Part shown: one piece after another, positions 16,286 to 25,824 of the stretch
How the letters are laid out: every line of letters starts with the position of its first letter
Numbering within the stretch: position 1 is the stretch's first letter
Assembly (NCBI GenBank): GCA_029973955.1
Contig: JARKQJ010000198.1
Coordinates: 62,001-126,000 of the forward strand
Source of the DNA: Paludibaculum sp.
Lineage (GTDB): Bacteria > Acidobacteriota > Terriglobia > Bryobacterales > Bryobacteraceae
Reading direction: 5' to 3'
Length of the DNA stretch: 64,000 nucleotides
Notes under the pieces: model-generated
What the model saw: only the letters and a program-made list of their open reading frames with translations
What the model was told of the DNA's origin: nothing
The model's database searches: none
Program-made: the position numbers and the translations under genes

Positions 16286-18040
16286 ATGATTCGACGGCTT
16301 TTCGGGCTTCTCGTTGCGCTGGCGGCAGTGGCTGCCGGGCAGGTTTCCATGGCGAAGTTACGGAAGCAGCATCCGCGGCTGATCGCGAGTAACCAGGACA
16401 TTACGCGGATCCGGAAGCTGATCCGCAACGACGCGGGGGCGAAGGAGGCGTACGCGCGGCTGGTGGCGGTGTCGGACCTGGTGATGCAACAGCCGCCGGT
16501 GGAGTACAAGCTGATTGGGCCGCGGCTGCTGGACAAGAGCCGGGCGGTGCTGGGGCGAGTGTACACGCTGGGCCTGATGTACCGGATCGAAGGCGACCGG
16601 GCGGTGTTGACGCGGATTGTGGACGAACTGCGTGCGGCGGCGAATTTTCCGGATTGGAATCCGAGCCATTTCCTGGATGTGGCGGAGATGACGCATGCGT
16701 TTGCGATCGCTTACGACTGGCTGTATCCGGTGTTGTCGGAAGAGGAGCGGGGGTGGATCCGGAAGGCGATTGTGGAAAAGGGCCTGAAGCCGGCGCTGGT
16801 GACGGAGGGTCGGGGCCGGTGGTGGGCGTCGGTGACGCACAACTGGAACCAGGTTTGTAATGGCGGGATCACGCTGGGGGCGCTGGCCGTGGCTGAGGAT
16901 GAGCCGGAGCTGAGCGAGCGGTTGTTGAAGATGGCGGTGGAGTCGATTCCGAAGGCGATGAATTCGTATGCGCCGGATGGGGGCTGGAATGAAGGGCCGG
17001 GGTATTGGGCGTATGCGACGCGGTACAACGTGGCGTTTCTCGCCGGGCTGGATTCGGCGCTGGGGGCGGATTTCGGGTTGTCGAAGACGAAGGGGTTCGA
17101 CAAGGCGGGCGAGTTCCGGGTGTATTTCAGCAGCCCGGTGGGGCGGACGTTCAACTACGCGGACGCGGGGGACGGGCTAGGGACGGCGGAGTGCATGCTG
17201 TGGCTGGCGCGGAGATTTGAAGATCCGGTGTATGCGTGGCAGGAGTTGGAGCTTCTGAAGACGAGCAAGTGGGTGCACGCGCTGGACCTGGTGTGGTGGC
17301 CGGAGAAGACGCAGAGTCCGGTGGAGGCGCGCTGGCCGCTGGACAAGTACTACGAAGGGGTGCAGACGGCGTTCCTGCGGGGATCGTGGACAGATGTGGG
17401 GACGATGTGGATTGGGGCGAAGGGCGGGGACAACAAGGCCAACCACTCGCACCTGGACCTGGGGACGTTCGTGCTGGATGCGCAGGGAGAGCGCTGGGCG
17501 ATGGATTTGGGTCCGGACGACTACAATCTGCCGGCGTATTTCGGGGACAAGCGGTGGACGTATTACCGGCTGCGGACGGAGTCTCACAACGTGGTGCTGA
17601 TCGACGGAGAGAACCAGGAGGCGAAGGCGGAGGCGAAGCTGGTGTCGAAGGAGTTCACGCCGGCGCTGTCGCGGGTGACGTTCGATTTGAGCGGGGCGTA
17701 TCCGGGCAAGCTGTCGCGGCATGAGCGGACGGTGATGTTGAGAGACCGGAAGACGTTTGTGGTGCGCGACGAGATTGCAGCGCCGCAGGCGGTAGAGGCG
17801 TTATGGGGGATGGTGACGCAGGCGGAGGTAAGGTTGGACGGGACGCGGGCGGTGTTGGAGAGGAACGGGAAGAAGATGGCGGCGCGGATTGTGTCTCCCC
17901 AGGGGGCCAGGTTTGAGACGGTACCGACGCAGCCGCCGGCGCCACAGATGCAGAATGAAGGGACGCGAAAGCTGGTGGTGCGCTTGCAGGGGAAGGTGAC
18001 GCAGGTGAAGATCGAAGTGGAGATCACAAACGGCGAATGA
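16286..18040 (+). CDS. Secreted heparinase II/III-like polysaccharide lyase
   Basis: Polysaccharide lyase of the heparinase II/III-alginate lyase group, 584 residues. The start is set at the ATG giving MIRRLFGLLVALAAVAAGQ, a clean signal peptide; other in-frame ATGs lie at 16271 and 16223. The N-terminal alpha/alpha toroid contains the catalytic-type segment THNWNQVCNGG (about residue 190) and PDGGWNEGPGYWAYATRY. The C-terminal beta-sandwich has KANHSHLDLGTFVLDAQGERWAMDLG with candidate catalytic His, then RTESHNVVLIDGENQ. Substrate is likely an acidic polysaccharide. The last 4 nt overlap the ankyrin gene (ATGA). Confidence 0.85.
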   Translation: MIRRLFGLLVALAAVAAGQVSMAKLRKQHPRLIASNQDITRIRKLIRNDAGAKEAYARLVAVSDLVMQQPPVEYKLIGPRLLDKSRAVLGRVYTLGLMYRIEGDRAVLTRIVDELRAAANFPDWNPSHFLDVAEMTHAFAIAYDWLYPVLSEEERGWIRKAIVEKGLKPALVTEGRGRWWASVTHNWNQVCNGGITLGALAVAEDEPELSERLLKMAVESIPKAMNSYAPDGGWNEGPGYWAYATRYNVAFLAGLDSALGADFGLSKTKGFDKAGEFRVYFSSPVGRTFNYADAGDGLGTAECMLWLARRFEDPVYAWQELELLKTSKWVHALDLVWWPEKTQSPVEARWPLDKYYEGVQTAFLRGSWTDVGTMWIGAKGGDNKANHSHLDLGTFVLDAQGERWAMDLGPDDYNLPAYFGDKRWTYYRLRTESHNVVLIDGENQEAKAEAKLVSKEFTPALSRVTFDLSGAYPGKLSRHERTVMLRDRKTFVVRDEIAAPQAVEALWGMVTQAEVRLDGTRAVLERNGKKMAARIVSPQGARFETVPTQPPAPQMQNEGTRKLVVRLQGKVTQVKIEVEITNGE

Positions 18041-19209
18041 CAGCCGCGCTCATTGCGGTACTCATCATTTTTGACGTGCATGCGGGGGCAGACCTGCACA
18101 CGGCGGCGAGGAACGGCGACGTGGAGACGGTGCGCGCGCTGTTGGAGCACGGGGCGAAGGCGAACGAATACGACGACCTGGGCGGGACACCGCTGCACGA
18201 CGCGGCGTGGAGCGGGCAGACGGAGATCGCGCTGCTTCTGATCGAGCACAAGGCGAACGTCAACGCGAAGCACAAGGAGGCGGGATCGACGCCGCTGCAC
18301 TATGCGGCGCTGATGAACCGGGTGGAGACGGCGCGGCTGCTGCTGAAGAGCGGGGCGGACGTGAAGGCGGCGCACAAGAACGGGGCGACGGCGCTGCATC
18401 TGGCGGCGGGGCGCGGGTATCTGGAGATGATTACGCTGCTGCTGGATGCGGGGTCGGATGTGCAGGCGCGGGATCTGGGCGGGAGCACGCCGTTGGAGGA
18501 GGCGGCGTGGAAGGGGAATGAGGATGCTGTGAAGCTGCTGGTGGAGCGGGGCGCGAGCGTCAACTCGCAGAATCCGGAGACGGGCCAGACGGCGCTGCAC
18601 GCGGCGGCGGTGAAGGGTCATGCGGACGTCGTGCAGGTGCTGCTGGCGGCCGGGGCGGATGTGAGGTTAAAAGATGCGTCGGGAGCCACGGCGATGGACG
18701 AGGCGCTGCGGTACCGGGAGACGAAGGTGGCCAAGTTGCTGGCGGCGAAGGGGGCTCCGCTGGCGGTGGACAAGCAGATGAAAGACGCGGTGCTGAGAGG
18801 GCAGGCGGATGTAGTGGAGATGTTGCTGGGGTTGGGGGCGGACCCGAAACCGCACCTGGCGGACGCGGCGCTGAAGGGGCACAGAAGGGTGGCGGAACTT
18901 TTGATTGCGGCCGGTGCGGACGTGAAGGCGAAGACGGCCTCGGGCGGGACTGCGCTGCACGAGGCGGCGCTGGCGGGGCAGGCGGGCGTGGCGGAGCTGC
19001 TGCTGGACCAGGGCGCGGAGATCAACGCGCGGGATGGAGAGAGTGGGGCGACGGCATTGATGGTGGCGGCGGGGTTTGGCAGGGTGGAGGTGGTGAAGCT
19101 GCTGGTGGCGCGGGGCGCGGACCGGGGATTGAAGAACAGGGCGGGGAAGACGGCGCGGGAGTTGGCGAAAGAGGGGGGATTCAGCGAGGCGGAAGAGGCG
19201 CTGAAGTAG
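18037..19209 (+). CDS. Secreted ankyrin-repeat protein
   Basis: Protein of 390 residues with a short signal peptide (MTAALIAVLIIFDVHAGA), so it probably acts in the periplasm or outside. About eleven ankyrin repeats follow, recognisable by recurring GxTPLHxAA and LLLxxGADVxA phrases (for example GGTPLHDAAWSG, GSTPLHYAALMN, GATALHLAAGRG, GQTALHAAAVKG). One repeat near residues 240-280 is degenerate. No catalytic domain is present. Its ATG overlaps the stop of the lyase gene, so translation is coupled and the protein may bind the lyase or its substrate. The end overlaps the convergent transporter gene by 29 nt. Confidence 0.93.
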   Translation: MTAALIAVLIIFDVHAGADLHTAARNGDVETVRALLEHGAKANEYDDLGGTPLHDAAWSGQTEIALLLIEHKANVNAKHKEAGSTPLHYAALMNRVETARLLLKSGADVKAAHKNGATALHLAAGRGYLEMITLLLDAGSDVQARDLGGSTPLEEAAWKGNEDAVKLLVERGASVNSQNPETGQTALHAAAVKGHADVVQVLLAAGADVRLKDASGATAMDEALRYRETKVAKLLAAKGAPLAVDKQMKDAVLRGQADVVEMLLGLGADPKPHLADAALKGHRRVAELLIAAGADVKAKTASGGTALHEAALAGQAGVAELLLDQGAEINARDGESGATALMVAAGFGRVEVVKLLVARGADRGLKNRAGKTARELAKEGGFSEAEEALK

Positions 19210-20086
19210 GGCTGGCTCCGGTGGCGGAGTGCTGTCTGAGGCGATAGCGGCCGTAGAGGGTGGTGGTGAGGATGGTGACTACGGCGAAGAGTAGAACCGC
19301 GGCCGGGATGAGATGATCGCCGGGCCAGTTCTCCTTGGCGATGGCGAGAGCGACGCCGGGGTGGCGGACGGCGGCGAAGATGCCCAGAGCGGTGCGGTCC
19401 TGTTCGCCGGGGCCCCCGATCCAGTGGCCGGCGGCCATGGCGGCGAGAGCGAGGACAGTGATGGAGAGGATGGTTCCGTTGCCGACGAGGGCCCAGATGT
19501 CCGGGGCGGACTTCCAGAAGATGGGGGCGAGTCCGATGAGGAGGAGGAGGTTGCAGACGCGGGCGATGCGCTGGCTGGCACCGGCGATGCGCTGGGGGGC
19601 GAGGGCGCGGAGCGACATGCCGATGCCGAGCGGCAGGAGGATGGTGCGGGCGATGAGCCAGGAGATCTCCAGGAAGCTCATGTGTGCGTCCCGGCCAAAG
19701 AGGCGGCCGAGGAGTTCGACGGAGAGCGGCACGGAGAGGACGGCCACGAGGGAGACGGCAACGAGGAGGCCGTAGACGTAGCTGGTGCTGGCGCCGAGGC
19801 GCAATTGCTTGCCGGGCACGAGCGGGGGCACCGGGGAGATAGCCATGGCGACGAGTGCGATTTTCACCGGCATGTGGAGGCTGAAAGTGAGGGCGATGGC
19901 CGCGGCGACCAGGGGCACGACGAAGTTCATGGCGAGGACGGCGCGGAAGAGGCTGGCCGGGGGGCGGAACGGGTTGTGGAAGAAGCTGGTGGCCTCCGCG
20001 AAGCTGGCGCGGGTGCCGAGGTGGACGACGAGCAGGAAGATGTTTGCGGTGAGAGCGTATTTGACGATCTCAGCGATGGTGGGCAT
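19181..20086 (-). CDS. BASS-family (bile acid:Na+ symporter-type) transporter
   Basis: Inner-membrane transporter of 301 residues. The ATG ending at 20086 (MPTIAEIVKYALTANIFLLVV) is used; the longer upstream frame is non-coding. Around nine hydrophobic helices are visible. Family-like signatures include MAISPVPPLVPGKQLRLGAS in the first half and the C-terminal FAAVRHPGVALAIAKENWPGD, the crossover region of the BASS fold. The substrate is unknown. A TACACT box lies 13 nt upstream of the start. Confidence 0.75.
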   Translation of the reverse strand: MPTIAEIVKYALTANIFLLVVHLGTRASFAEATSFFHNPFRPPASLFRAVLAMNFVVPLVAAAIALTFSLHMPVKIALVAMAISPVPPLVPGKQLRLGASTSYVYGLLVAVSLVAVLSVPLSVELLGRLFGRDAHMSFLEISWLIARTILLPLGIGMSLRALAPQRIAGASQRIARVCNLLLLIGLAPIFWKSAPDIWALVGNGTILSITVLALAAMAAGHWIGGPGEQDRTALGIFAAVRHPGVALAIAKENWPGDHLIPAAVLLFAVVTILTTTLYGRYRLRQHSATGASPTSAPLPPR

Positions 20087-20191
20087 GGCTGCCGATTCCA
20101 GTGTATACAGGCGCGGCAACAAGCGGAGCCGCGTTTGTGGTGATAGAGTTCGATTCAGACCCAGTTGGTCGAATTGCAAGGAGAAGCAGCC

Positions 20192-21460
20192 ATGAGTGAG
20201 AACGTGGTGAAGGCCTATGAGTTGGCCAGAGAGCAATATGCGGCAGTGGGTGTGGATCCCGCGGCGGCGATGAAGACGCTGGCGACGGTGCCGATTTCGA
20301 TGCACTGCTGGCAAGGTGACGACGTGGGCGGGTTCGAGACCGTGGGTGCGCAGCTATCGGGCGGCGGCATCCAGGCGACGGGCAACTATCCGGGCAAGGC
20401 GAGGACGGTGGCGGAGCTGCGGCAGGACTTCGAGCAGGCGCTCTCCGTGATTCCGGGCAAGCACCGGTTCAGCCTGCACGCATCGTATTTGGAAAACGGC
20501 GGGAAGTTTGTGGACCGCGACGAAGTGGAGCCGAAGCACTTCCAGGGCTGGATCGACTGGGCGAAAGAGAAGGGGCTGGGGCTGGACTTCAACCCGACGT
20601 ATTTCTCGCACGCGAAGGCCGCGGACGGCTACACGCTGGCGCACGCGGACAAGGCGATCCGGGACTTCTGGATCGACCACGGCATTCGTTGCCGCAAGAT
20701 TGGCGCGGAGATGGGGCGGCAGTTGGGATCGACGACGGTGACGAACGTCTGGATTCCGGACGGGTACAAGGACATCCCGGTGGACCGCACGGGTCCGCGG
20801 GAGCGGCTGGTGGATTCGCTGGACAAGATCTTCGCCGAGCCGATCGATGAGAAGCTGCACCTGGACGCGGTGGAATCGAAGCTGTTCGGGATTGGGGCGG
20901 AGAGCTACACGGCGGGGTCGGCTGAGTTCTATCTGGGCTATGCGGTGTCGCGGCAGAAGCTGCTGACGCTGGATTCGGGACACTATCATCCGACGGAGTG
21001 CATCTCGGAGAAGATCTCGTCGGTGTTGATGTTCTGCCCGGGGCTGCTGCTGCACGTGAGCCGGCCGGTGAGGTGGGACAGCGACCACGTGGTGATTTTG
21101 GACGACGAACTGCAGATGATCGCCAAAGAGCTGGTGCGCAGCGGAAAGCTGGCGGACAAGATCCACCTTGGGCTGGATTACTTCGACGCGAGCATCAACC
21201 GCGTGGCGGCGTGGGCGATTGGATCGCGGAACATGCTGAAGGCGCTGCTGATTGCGATGCTGGAACCGACAGAGACGCTGAAGAAAGCGGAGCTGGCCGG
21301 CGATTTCACGGCGCGGCTGGCGATGTTTGAAGAGCAGAAGAGCCTGCCCTGGGCGGCGGTGTGGAACTACTACTGCGACCAGCAGGGGGTTCCGGTGGGC
21401 GGCGCCTGGTTCGAGCAGATCCGGCAGTACGAGAAGGACGTGCTTTCGAAGCGCGGCTAA
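20192..21460 (+). CDS. rhaA: L-rhamnose isomerase
   Basis: Converts L-rhamnose to L-rhamnulose in the cytoplasm, the first step of rhamnose catabolism. It has 422 residues, the usual RhaA size. The ATG at 20192 has AAGGAG 8 nt upstream. Recognisable segments include [65 protein letters not shown] and the metal-site region [18 protein letters not shown], then [15 protein letters not shown] and [18 protein letters not shown]. No rhaB or rhaD is adjacent, so the pathway is split in the genome. Confidence 0.96.
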   Translation: MSENVVKAYELAREQYAAVGVDPAAAMKTLATVPISMHCWQGDDVGGFETVGAQLSGGGIQATGNYPGKARTVAELRQDFEQALSVIPGKHRFSLHASYLENGGKFVDRDEVEPKHFQGWIDWAKEKGLGLDFNPTYFSHAKAADGYTLAHADKAIRDFWIDHGIRCRKIGAEMGRQLGSTTVTNVWIPDGYKDIPVDRTGPRERLVDSLDKIFAEPIDEKLHLDAVESKLFGIGAESYTAGSAEFYLGYAVSRQKLLTLDSGHYHPTECISEKISSVLMFCPGLLLHVSRPVRWDSDHVVILDDELQMIAKELVRSGKLADKIHLGLDYFDASINRVAAWAIGSRNMLKALLIAMLEPTETLKKAELAGDFTARLAMFEEQKSLPWAAVWNYYCDQQGVPVGGAWFEQIRQYEKDVLSKRG

Positions 21461-21480
21461 GAGGAAGACTGGAAAGTCAC

Positions 21481-21508
21481 GCGCCGGGGAGCCTGGGCTT
21501 CCCGGCGC
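21481..21508. terminator. Strong hairpin between convergent genes
   Basis: A near-perfect 13-bp inverted repeat (one G-U pair) with a very small loop lies between rhaA on the + strand and the phosphoesterase on the - strand. It starts GCGCCGGGG and ends CCCGGCGC. No long T-run follows on either side, so it is a possible bidirectional terminator or RNA-stabilising hairpin. Confidence 0.6.
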
Positions 21509-21525
21509 TCTGCATTAGGAGAGGG

Positions 21526-22266
21526 TTAGCGGCCGGCGGCGAGGCGTTCGGCGAGGACTTCGGGGAGGCCGGCTTCGAGGATGCGGGCCTGGGCGAGGCG
21601 GATGTCGTACTTCACGCGGCGGAACTTGAGGAGGTGATCGGTGGAGTCCCAGAGGGCGTAGGCGGCGCGGGGGTCGCGGTCGCGGGGCTGGCCGACGGAG
21701 CCTGGGTTGATGAAGTAGAGGTATTCGGGATCGAGATCGATGACGCGCTCGGTTTCGCTGAGGGTGGGGCGGGAAATGGGGATGAGGCCGCCGCGCTGCC
21801 AGGACCAGCCGCCTTGGATGTGCGAGTGGCCGGCGAAGCAGATGGTGCGGAGGAGGTGGGCGTCGAGGGGTTCGACTTCGTCGGCGGTGATGGCGTATTC
21901 ATCTTCATCGACTGGGGTGCCATGGACCACTTCGTAATCGGCGCGAAAGACGGGGCCGGCGGGCAGGGCCTTGAGCCAGTGGAGGTCGGACTGAGGGAGT
22001 TCGGAGCGGGTCCAGAGCACGGAGGCGCGGGCGGGGAAGTTGAAGTCGCTCATGTCGAGGAGGCCGCAGCAGGCCTTGTCGTGGTTCCCGCGCACGAGGC
22101 AATCGGCGAAGCGGCGGGTCCATTGAATGACTTCGACCGGGCTGGCGCCGTAGCCGACGATGTCGCCGCAGCAGACGACTTCGTCCCAGTTGCCGGCCGC
22201 ATCGTTGAGGACGGCTTCCAGGGCTTCCAGGTTGGCGTGGATATCGCTAAGGATCAGGCGCCGCAC
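21526..22266 (-). CDS. Metallophosphoesterase (YfcE/DR1281-type)
   Basis: Cytoplasmic calcineurin-like phosphoesterase, 246 residues. All metal-site motifs are visible: SDIHANLEAL (D-x-H), CGDIVGYG (GD), LVRGNHDKA (GNHD), and CFAGHSHIQG (GHSH), with VVHGTP between. These hold a dinuclear metal centre that hydrolyses phosphate esters. The substrate is unknown. It overlaps the 3' end of the neighbouring membrane phosphoesterase gene by 13 nt, so the two are probably cotranscribed. Confidence 0.92.
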   Translation of the reverse strand: MRRLILSDIHANLEALEAVLNDAAGNWDEVVCCGDIVGYGASPVEVIQWTRRFADCLVRGNHDKACCGLLDMSDFNFPARASVLWTRSELPQSDLHWLKALPAGPVFRADYEVVHGTPVDEDEYAITADEVEPLDAHLLRTICFAGHSHIQGGWSWQRGGLIPISRPTLSETERVIDLDPEYLYFINPGSVGQPRDRDPRAAYALWDSTDHLLKFRRVKYDIRLAQARILEAGLPEVLAERLAAGR

Positions 22267-23384
22267 AATTGGATCAATGTTACCTCAGGCGGCGCGCCCA
22301 ACCGGATGGGGACGCCGACGGTGCCGAGGCCGCTGCTGACGTAGAGCTGGCCGCCACCCATCTCATAGCGGCCCTTCACGAAGGGCGTGAAGACGCGGGC
22401 GACGTTCACGTTCTCTTCGAGGATCTCGACGTTGATCTGGCCACCGTGGGTGTGGCCGCTGAGGACGGCCTGAAAACCGGCGGCGATGGCGCGGGGGAAG
22501 ACGTCGGGATTGTGTTGAATGAGGAGATTGAGAGCGTCGGGGCGGGCCATGGCTTCGAGGCCCGGCAGGTAGTTGGAGCCCATTTTCTCGTAGTCGTGGC
22601 CGGCGAGGTTGAGGCGGGCCTGGCCGAACTGGAGGAGGGTGGACTGGCCGCGCAGGAAGCGGAGGCCGTACTGGGCGCCGCGGCGGGTGGTGAGGTCGAG
22701 AGTGCCGGCGTAGTATTCGTGATTGCCGTGGCAGCCGAAGACGCCGGCCTCGGCGCGGAGGGCTTTGAGTTCCTGGAGGCAGCCTTCGACGTCGTCTCCG
22801 CGGCGGGTGATGAGATCGCCGGTGAGGAGGGTGAGGTGGGGGCGGAGCCCGTTGGCGATATCCACGGCGCGGCGCAAGTCGTTCCGGTCCAGGAAGGGTC
22901 CGAAGTGGATGTCGGTCATCTGGACGAGGCGGAGGCCGTGGAGATCCTTGGGGAGGCCGGGGATGGGCAGGGACACTTCGGTGACGAGGGGATCGCGCCG
23001 GGCGACGATCACGCCGACGCCGGCGGAGACCAGCGGCGCGGCGGCCACTGGCGCGGCGAGGGCGAGGAGATGGCGGCGGCGCGGGTCGAACAACACAGGT
23101 TGGGCAAACTTCAGCCAGGCCGCGGCAGAGACCATGACCAGCACCCAGAAGAGCGAGCCGGCCACCAGGTAACTGATGGTTTCGGAGGGCAGCCCCTGCG
23201 TGCGGTGAGAGATGAGATAGGGCACGGCCAACAGCATCCAGGCGGAGGCGAACGCGAAACCGGCCCAGGCCTGGCGGCGGTATTTGGGCGCGCGCCGCAG
23301 GACCTGGCGCAGCACGTAGAGCTGTAGCGCCAGAGTGGCAGTGATCACCGTGATGTTCGGCGCCCAGCGCCGGAACTCTTCCAT
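22254..23384 (-). CDS. Membrane-anchored metallophosphoesterase (YkuE-like)
   Basis: Protein of 376 residues. About four membrane helices occupy residues 8-165. The calcineurin-like domain follows with QMTDIHFGPF (D-x-H), LLTGDLITRRGDD (GD), FGCHGNHEYYAG (GNHE), LIQHNPDVFP and LSGHTHGGQI (GHTH). Related YkuE-type proteins are implicated in lipid or nucleotide phosphate hydrolysis, but no substrate is assigned here. The ATG ends at 23384 with GAGGGAA close upstream. It is divergent from the PfkB kinase. Confidence 0.9.
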   Translation of the reverse strand: MEEFRRWAPNITVITATLALQLYVLRQVLRRAPKYRRQAWAGFAFASAWMLLAVPYLISHRTQGLPSETISYLVAGSLFWVLVMVSAAAWLKFAQPVLFDPRRRHLLALAAPVAAAPLVSAGVGVIVARRDPLVTEVSLPIPGLPKDLHGLRLVQMTDIHFGPFLDRNDLRRAVDIANGLRPHLTLLTGDLITRRGDDVEGCLQELKALRAEAGVFGCHGNHEYYAGTLDLTTRRGAQYGLRFLRGQSTLLQFGQARLNLAGHDYEKMGSNYLPGLEAMARPDALNLLIQHNPDVFPRAIAAGFQAVLSGHTHGGQINVEILEENVNVARVFTPFVKGRYEMGGGQLYVSSGLGTVGVPIRLGAPPEVTLIQLCGA

Positions 23385-23398
23385 GCGGTTCCCTCTAC

Positions 23399-23404
23399 TA
23401 CAAT
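23399..23404 (+). promoter_or_regulatory. -10 box close to the PfkB kinase start
   Basis: TACAAT lies 7 nt before the ATG at 23412. No Shine-Dalgarno sequence intervenes, which is consistent with leaderless initiation. Confidence 0.5.
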
Positions 23405-23411
23405 TAAACCA

Positions 23412-24320
23412 ATGTCTCTAGTGATTGTTGGATCTGTGGCGTATGACGGCGTGACCACGCCGGCAGGCAAGGTCGACCGGATGCTCGGCGGCGCCTGCAC
23501 GTATATCGCGCTTTCCGCGAGTTATTTTACGCCCACTTCGATTGTGGGCGTGGTGGGTGAGGACTTCGCGCAGGAGGATGTGGACCTGCTGGCATCGCGC
23601 AGCATCGGCCTGGAAGGGCTGGAGCGCGTGCCGGGCAAGACCTTCTTCTGGGCGGGCGTCTATTCGGCGGATATGAACGACCGCGAGACGCTGACGACGG
23701 ACCTGAACGTGTTTGCGGCGTTCGATCCGAAGCTGCCGGCCAGCTACAAGGAGCAGCCTTACCTGATGCTGGGTAACATCCAGCCGGGGCTGCAGCGGAG
23801 CGTGCGCGAGCAGATGCCGGCGTTGAAGCTGGTGGGCGGCGACACGATGAATTTCTGGATCAACGATTTCCGCGCGGAGCTGCTGGAGACGCTGAAGGGC
23901 TGGAATTTTCTACTGATCAACGACAGCGAGGCGAAGCTGCTGTCGGGCGAAGCGAATCTGAAGAAGGCGGCGGCGAAGATCCGGGCGCTGGGGCCGAAGA
24001 TTCTGGTGATCAAGCGCGGCGAGTACGGCGCGACACTGTTCCACGAAGGCGGTTACTTCAGCGTGCCGGGCTACCTGCTGGATTCGCTGAAGGATCCGAC
24101 CGGCGCGGGCGACTGCTTCGCCGGCGGCTTCATCGGCTATCTGGCGTCGCGCGGCGTGGATGTGAACGCGCCGGCGGGAGAGCTGGCGAAGGCCGTGGTG
24201 TACGGATCCGTGATGGGCAGTTTCTGTTGCGAAGAGTTTGGCGTGGACCGCTTCCGCACGCTCACCCGCGATGACATCGAAGCGCGCTTCCAAGAGTTCC
24301 ACAAGCTCACCGCGTTCTAG
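23412..24320 (+). CDS. PfkB-family carbohydrate kinase
   Basis: Cytoplasmic ribokinase-type kinase of 302 residues. The N-terminal motif VGSVAYDGV and the GG pair in DRMLGGACTYIALSASYF are typical of the substrate lid. The C-terminal PfkB signature is DPTGAGDCFAGGFIGYLASRG, with the catalytic Asp in GAGD. ATP-site residues KRGEYGATLF precede it. The sugar or nucleoside substrate is not predictable. The 3' end overlaps the GT39-like gene by 50 nt. Confidence 0.9.
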   Translation: MSLVIVGSVAYDGVTTPAGKVDRMLGGACTYIALSASYFTPTSIVGVVGEDFAQEDVDLLASRSIGLEGLERVPGKTFFWAGVYSADMNDRETLTTDLNVFAAFDPKLPASYKEQPYLMLGNIQPGLQRSVREQMPALKLVGGDTMNFWINDFRAELLETLKGWNFLLINDSEAKLLSGEANLKKAAAKIRALGPKILVIKRGEYGATLFHEGGYFSVPGYLLDSLKDPTGAGDCFAGGFIGYLASRGVDVNAPAGELAKAVVYGSVMGSFCCEEFGVDRFRTLTRDDIEARFQEFHKLTAF

Positions 24321-25824
24321 GGGGCTGGGCGCGCTCGCCCTGCTCGGCGTGTGGTGCGCCGCCGCTGCTGTCTTCGTCTTTGCGCAAGGCTGGACGCTGT
24401 ACTACGGCGACGCGGAGGCGCACCTGAACATCGCGCGGCGGATTGTCGATTCGCGGCTGGCAGGGTATCACCAGATCGGGACGGTATGGCTGCCGCTGCC
24501 GCATCTGCTGATGCTGCCGCTGGCGGCCAGTGGCTGGCTGTGGCGGACGGGCATTGCGGGCGTAGTGCCCTCGGTGTTGTGTTTTGTGGCGGCGGCCTGG
24601 CTGATGTACCTGGCGGTGCGGAGGATGTTTGCGAGCGAGGCGGCGGGGTGGGCGGCGCTGGCGGTGTTTGCGCTGAATCCGAACGCGCTGTATCTGCAAG
24701 CGGCTCCGATGACGGAGCCTCTGGCGCTGTGTTGCGCGGCGGCGCTGCTGTACTGCTGCGCGCGGTTCCGCGAGTCGGGCTCGATGTGGGATGCGGCGGC
24801 GGCGGGCGTGGCGGCGTGCTGTGGGACGCTGACGCGGTATGAGGCGTGGTTTCTGCTGCCGTTCGCGGCGGGGTTCTTCCTGCTGTACGGCGGGGAGAGG
24901 AAGTGGCGGGCGGCGGCGGTGTTCTCGATGGTAGCCGGATTGGGCCCGTTGTACTGGCTGGGGCACAACTGGGTTCTGTACTCGGATCCGCTGGAGTTTT
25001 ATCACGGGGAGTGGAGCGCGCGGGCGATCTACCAGCGTTCGCTGGACGCGGGCGTGGCGCGCTATCCGGGCGATCACGACTGGGCGAAGGCGTGGCAGTA
25101 CTACAAGGCGGCGGCGGTGCTGTGCATCGGCACGCCGCTGGCGTGGCTGGGCCTGGCTGGTTTTGTGGCGGCGTGCGTGAAGCGGGCGTGGTGGGCGGCG
25201 GCGCTGCTGGCGTTGACGCCGGCGTTCTATGTGTTGAGCCTGTACTCCTCGGGCACGCCGATCTACGTGCCGCAGTTGTGGCCGAATAGCTGGTACAACA
25301 CGCGGTATGGATTGAACGCGCTGCCGCTGGCGGCGCTGGGCTTGGGCGCGCTGGTGGCGCTGATGCCGGGCCGGCTTCGCGGGCCGGTAGCGGTGGTGCT
25401 GGCTGTAGCGGCGGTGTCGCCGTGGGTGGCTTATCCGCGGAAAGAGACCTGGGTGTGCTGGAAGGAGTCTCAAGTGAACTCCGCCGGGCGGCGGGCGTGG
25501 ACGCGGGCAGCGGCCGCGTATCTGGAGCCGCGTTACCGGACGGGCGCCGGCATTCTGCTGAGCTTCGGCGACGCGACGGGGGTACTGCGAATGGCAGGCA
25601 TTCCGATCCGCGAGGCGCTGCACGAGGGCGACCTGGCGCTGTTTGAGGCGCCGGTGGCGCGGCCGGACCTGTTCCTGCGCGAGGAGTGGGCGATTGCGGT
25701 CCAGGGAGACCGCGTGTCGCGGGCGATGAACAAGATGCGGCGAGGCGCGCGCCGCTATGAGTGTGTGCGAACCTACGCTGAGAAGGACTCGCCAGTGATC
25801 GAAATCTGGCGCCATATTCAATGA
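24271..25824 (+). CDS. GT39-like membrane glycosyltransferase
   Basis: Polytopic membrane protein of 517 residues, probably a polyprenyl-phosphate-sugar-dependent glycosyltransferase of the PMT/ArnT type. The ATG at 24271 is inside the kinase gene; no better start is seen downstream. The first loop carries the acidic pair in YYGDAEAHLNIARRI, matching the family D-E catalytic loop. About ten hydrophobic helices follow, with RYEAWFLLPFAAGFFL and YNTRYGLNALPLAALGLGA. A soluble C-terminal part (residues 400-517) has no recognised motif. Acceptor unknown. Confidence 0.75.
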   Translation: MTSKRASKSSTSSPRSRGLGALALLGVWCAAAAVFVFAQGWTLYYGDAEAHLNIARRIVDSRLAGYHQIGTVWLPLPHLLMLPLAASGWLWRTGIAGVVPSVLCFVAAAWLMYLAVRRMFASEAAGWAALAVFALNPNALYLQAAPMTEPLALCCAAALLYCCARFRESGSMWDAAAAGVAACCGTLTRYEAWFLLPFAAGFFLLYGGERKWRAAAVFSMVAGLGPLYWLGHNWVLYSDPLEFYHGEWSARAIYQRSLDAGVARYPGDHDWAKAWQYYKAAAVLCIGTPLAWLGLAGFVAACVKRAWWAAALLALTPAFYVLSLYSSGTPIYVPQLWPNSWYNTRYGLNALPLAALGLGALVALMPGRLRGPVAVVLAVAAVSPWVAYPRKETWVCWKESQVNSAGRRAWTRAAAAYLEPRYRTGAGILLSFGDATGVLRMAGIPIREALHEGDLALFEAPVARPDLFLREEWAIAVQGDRVSRAMNKMRRGARRYECVRTYAEKDSPVIEIWRHIQ

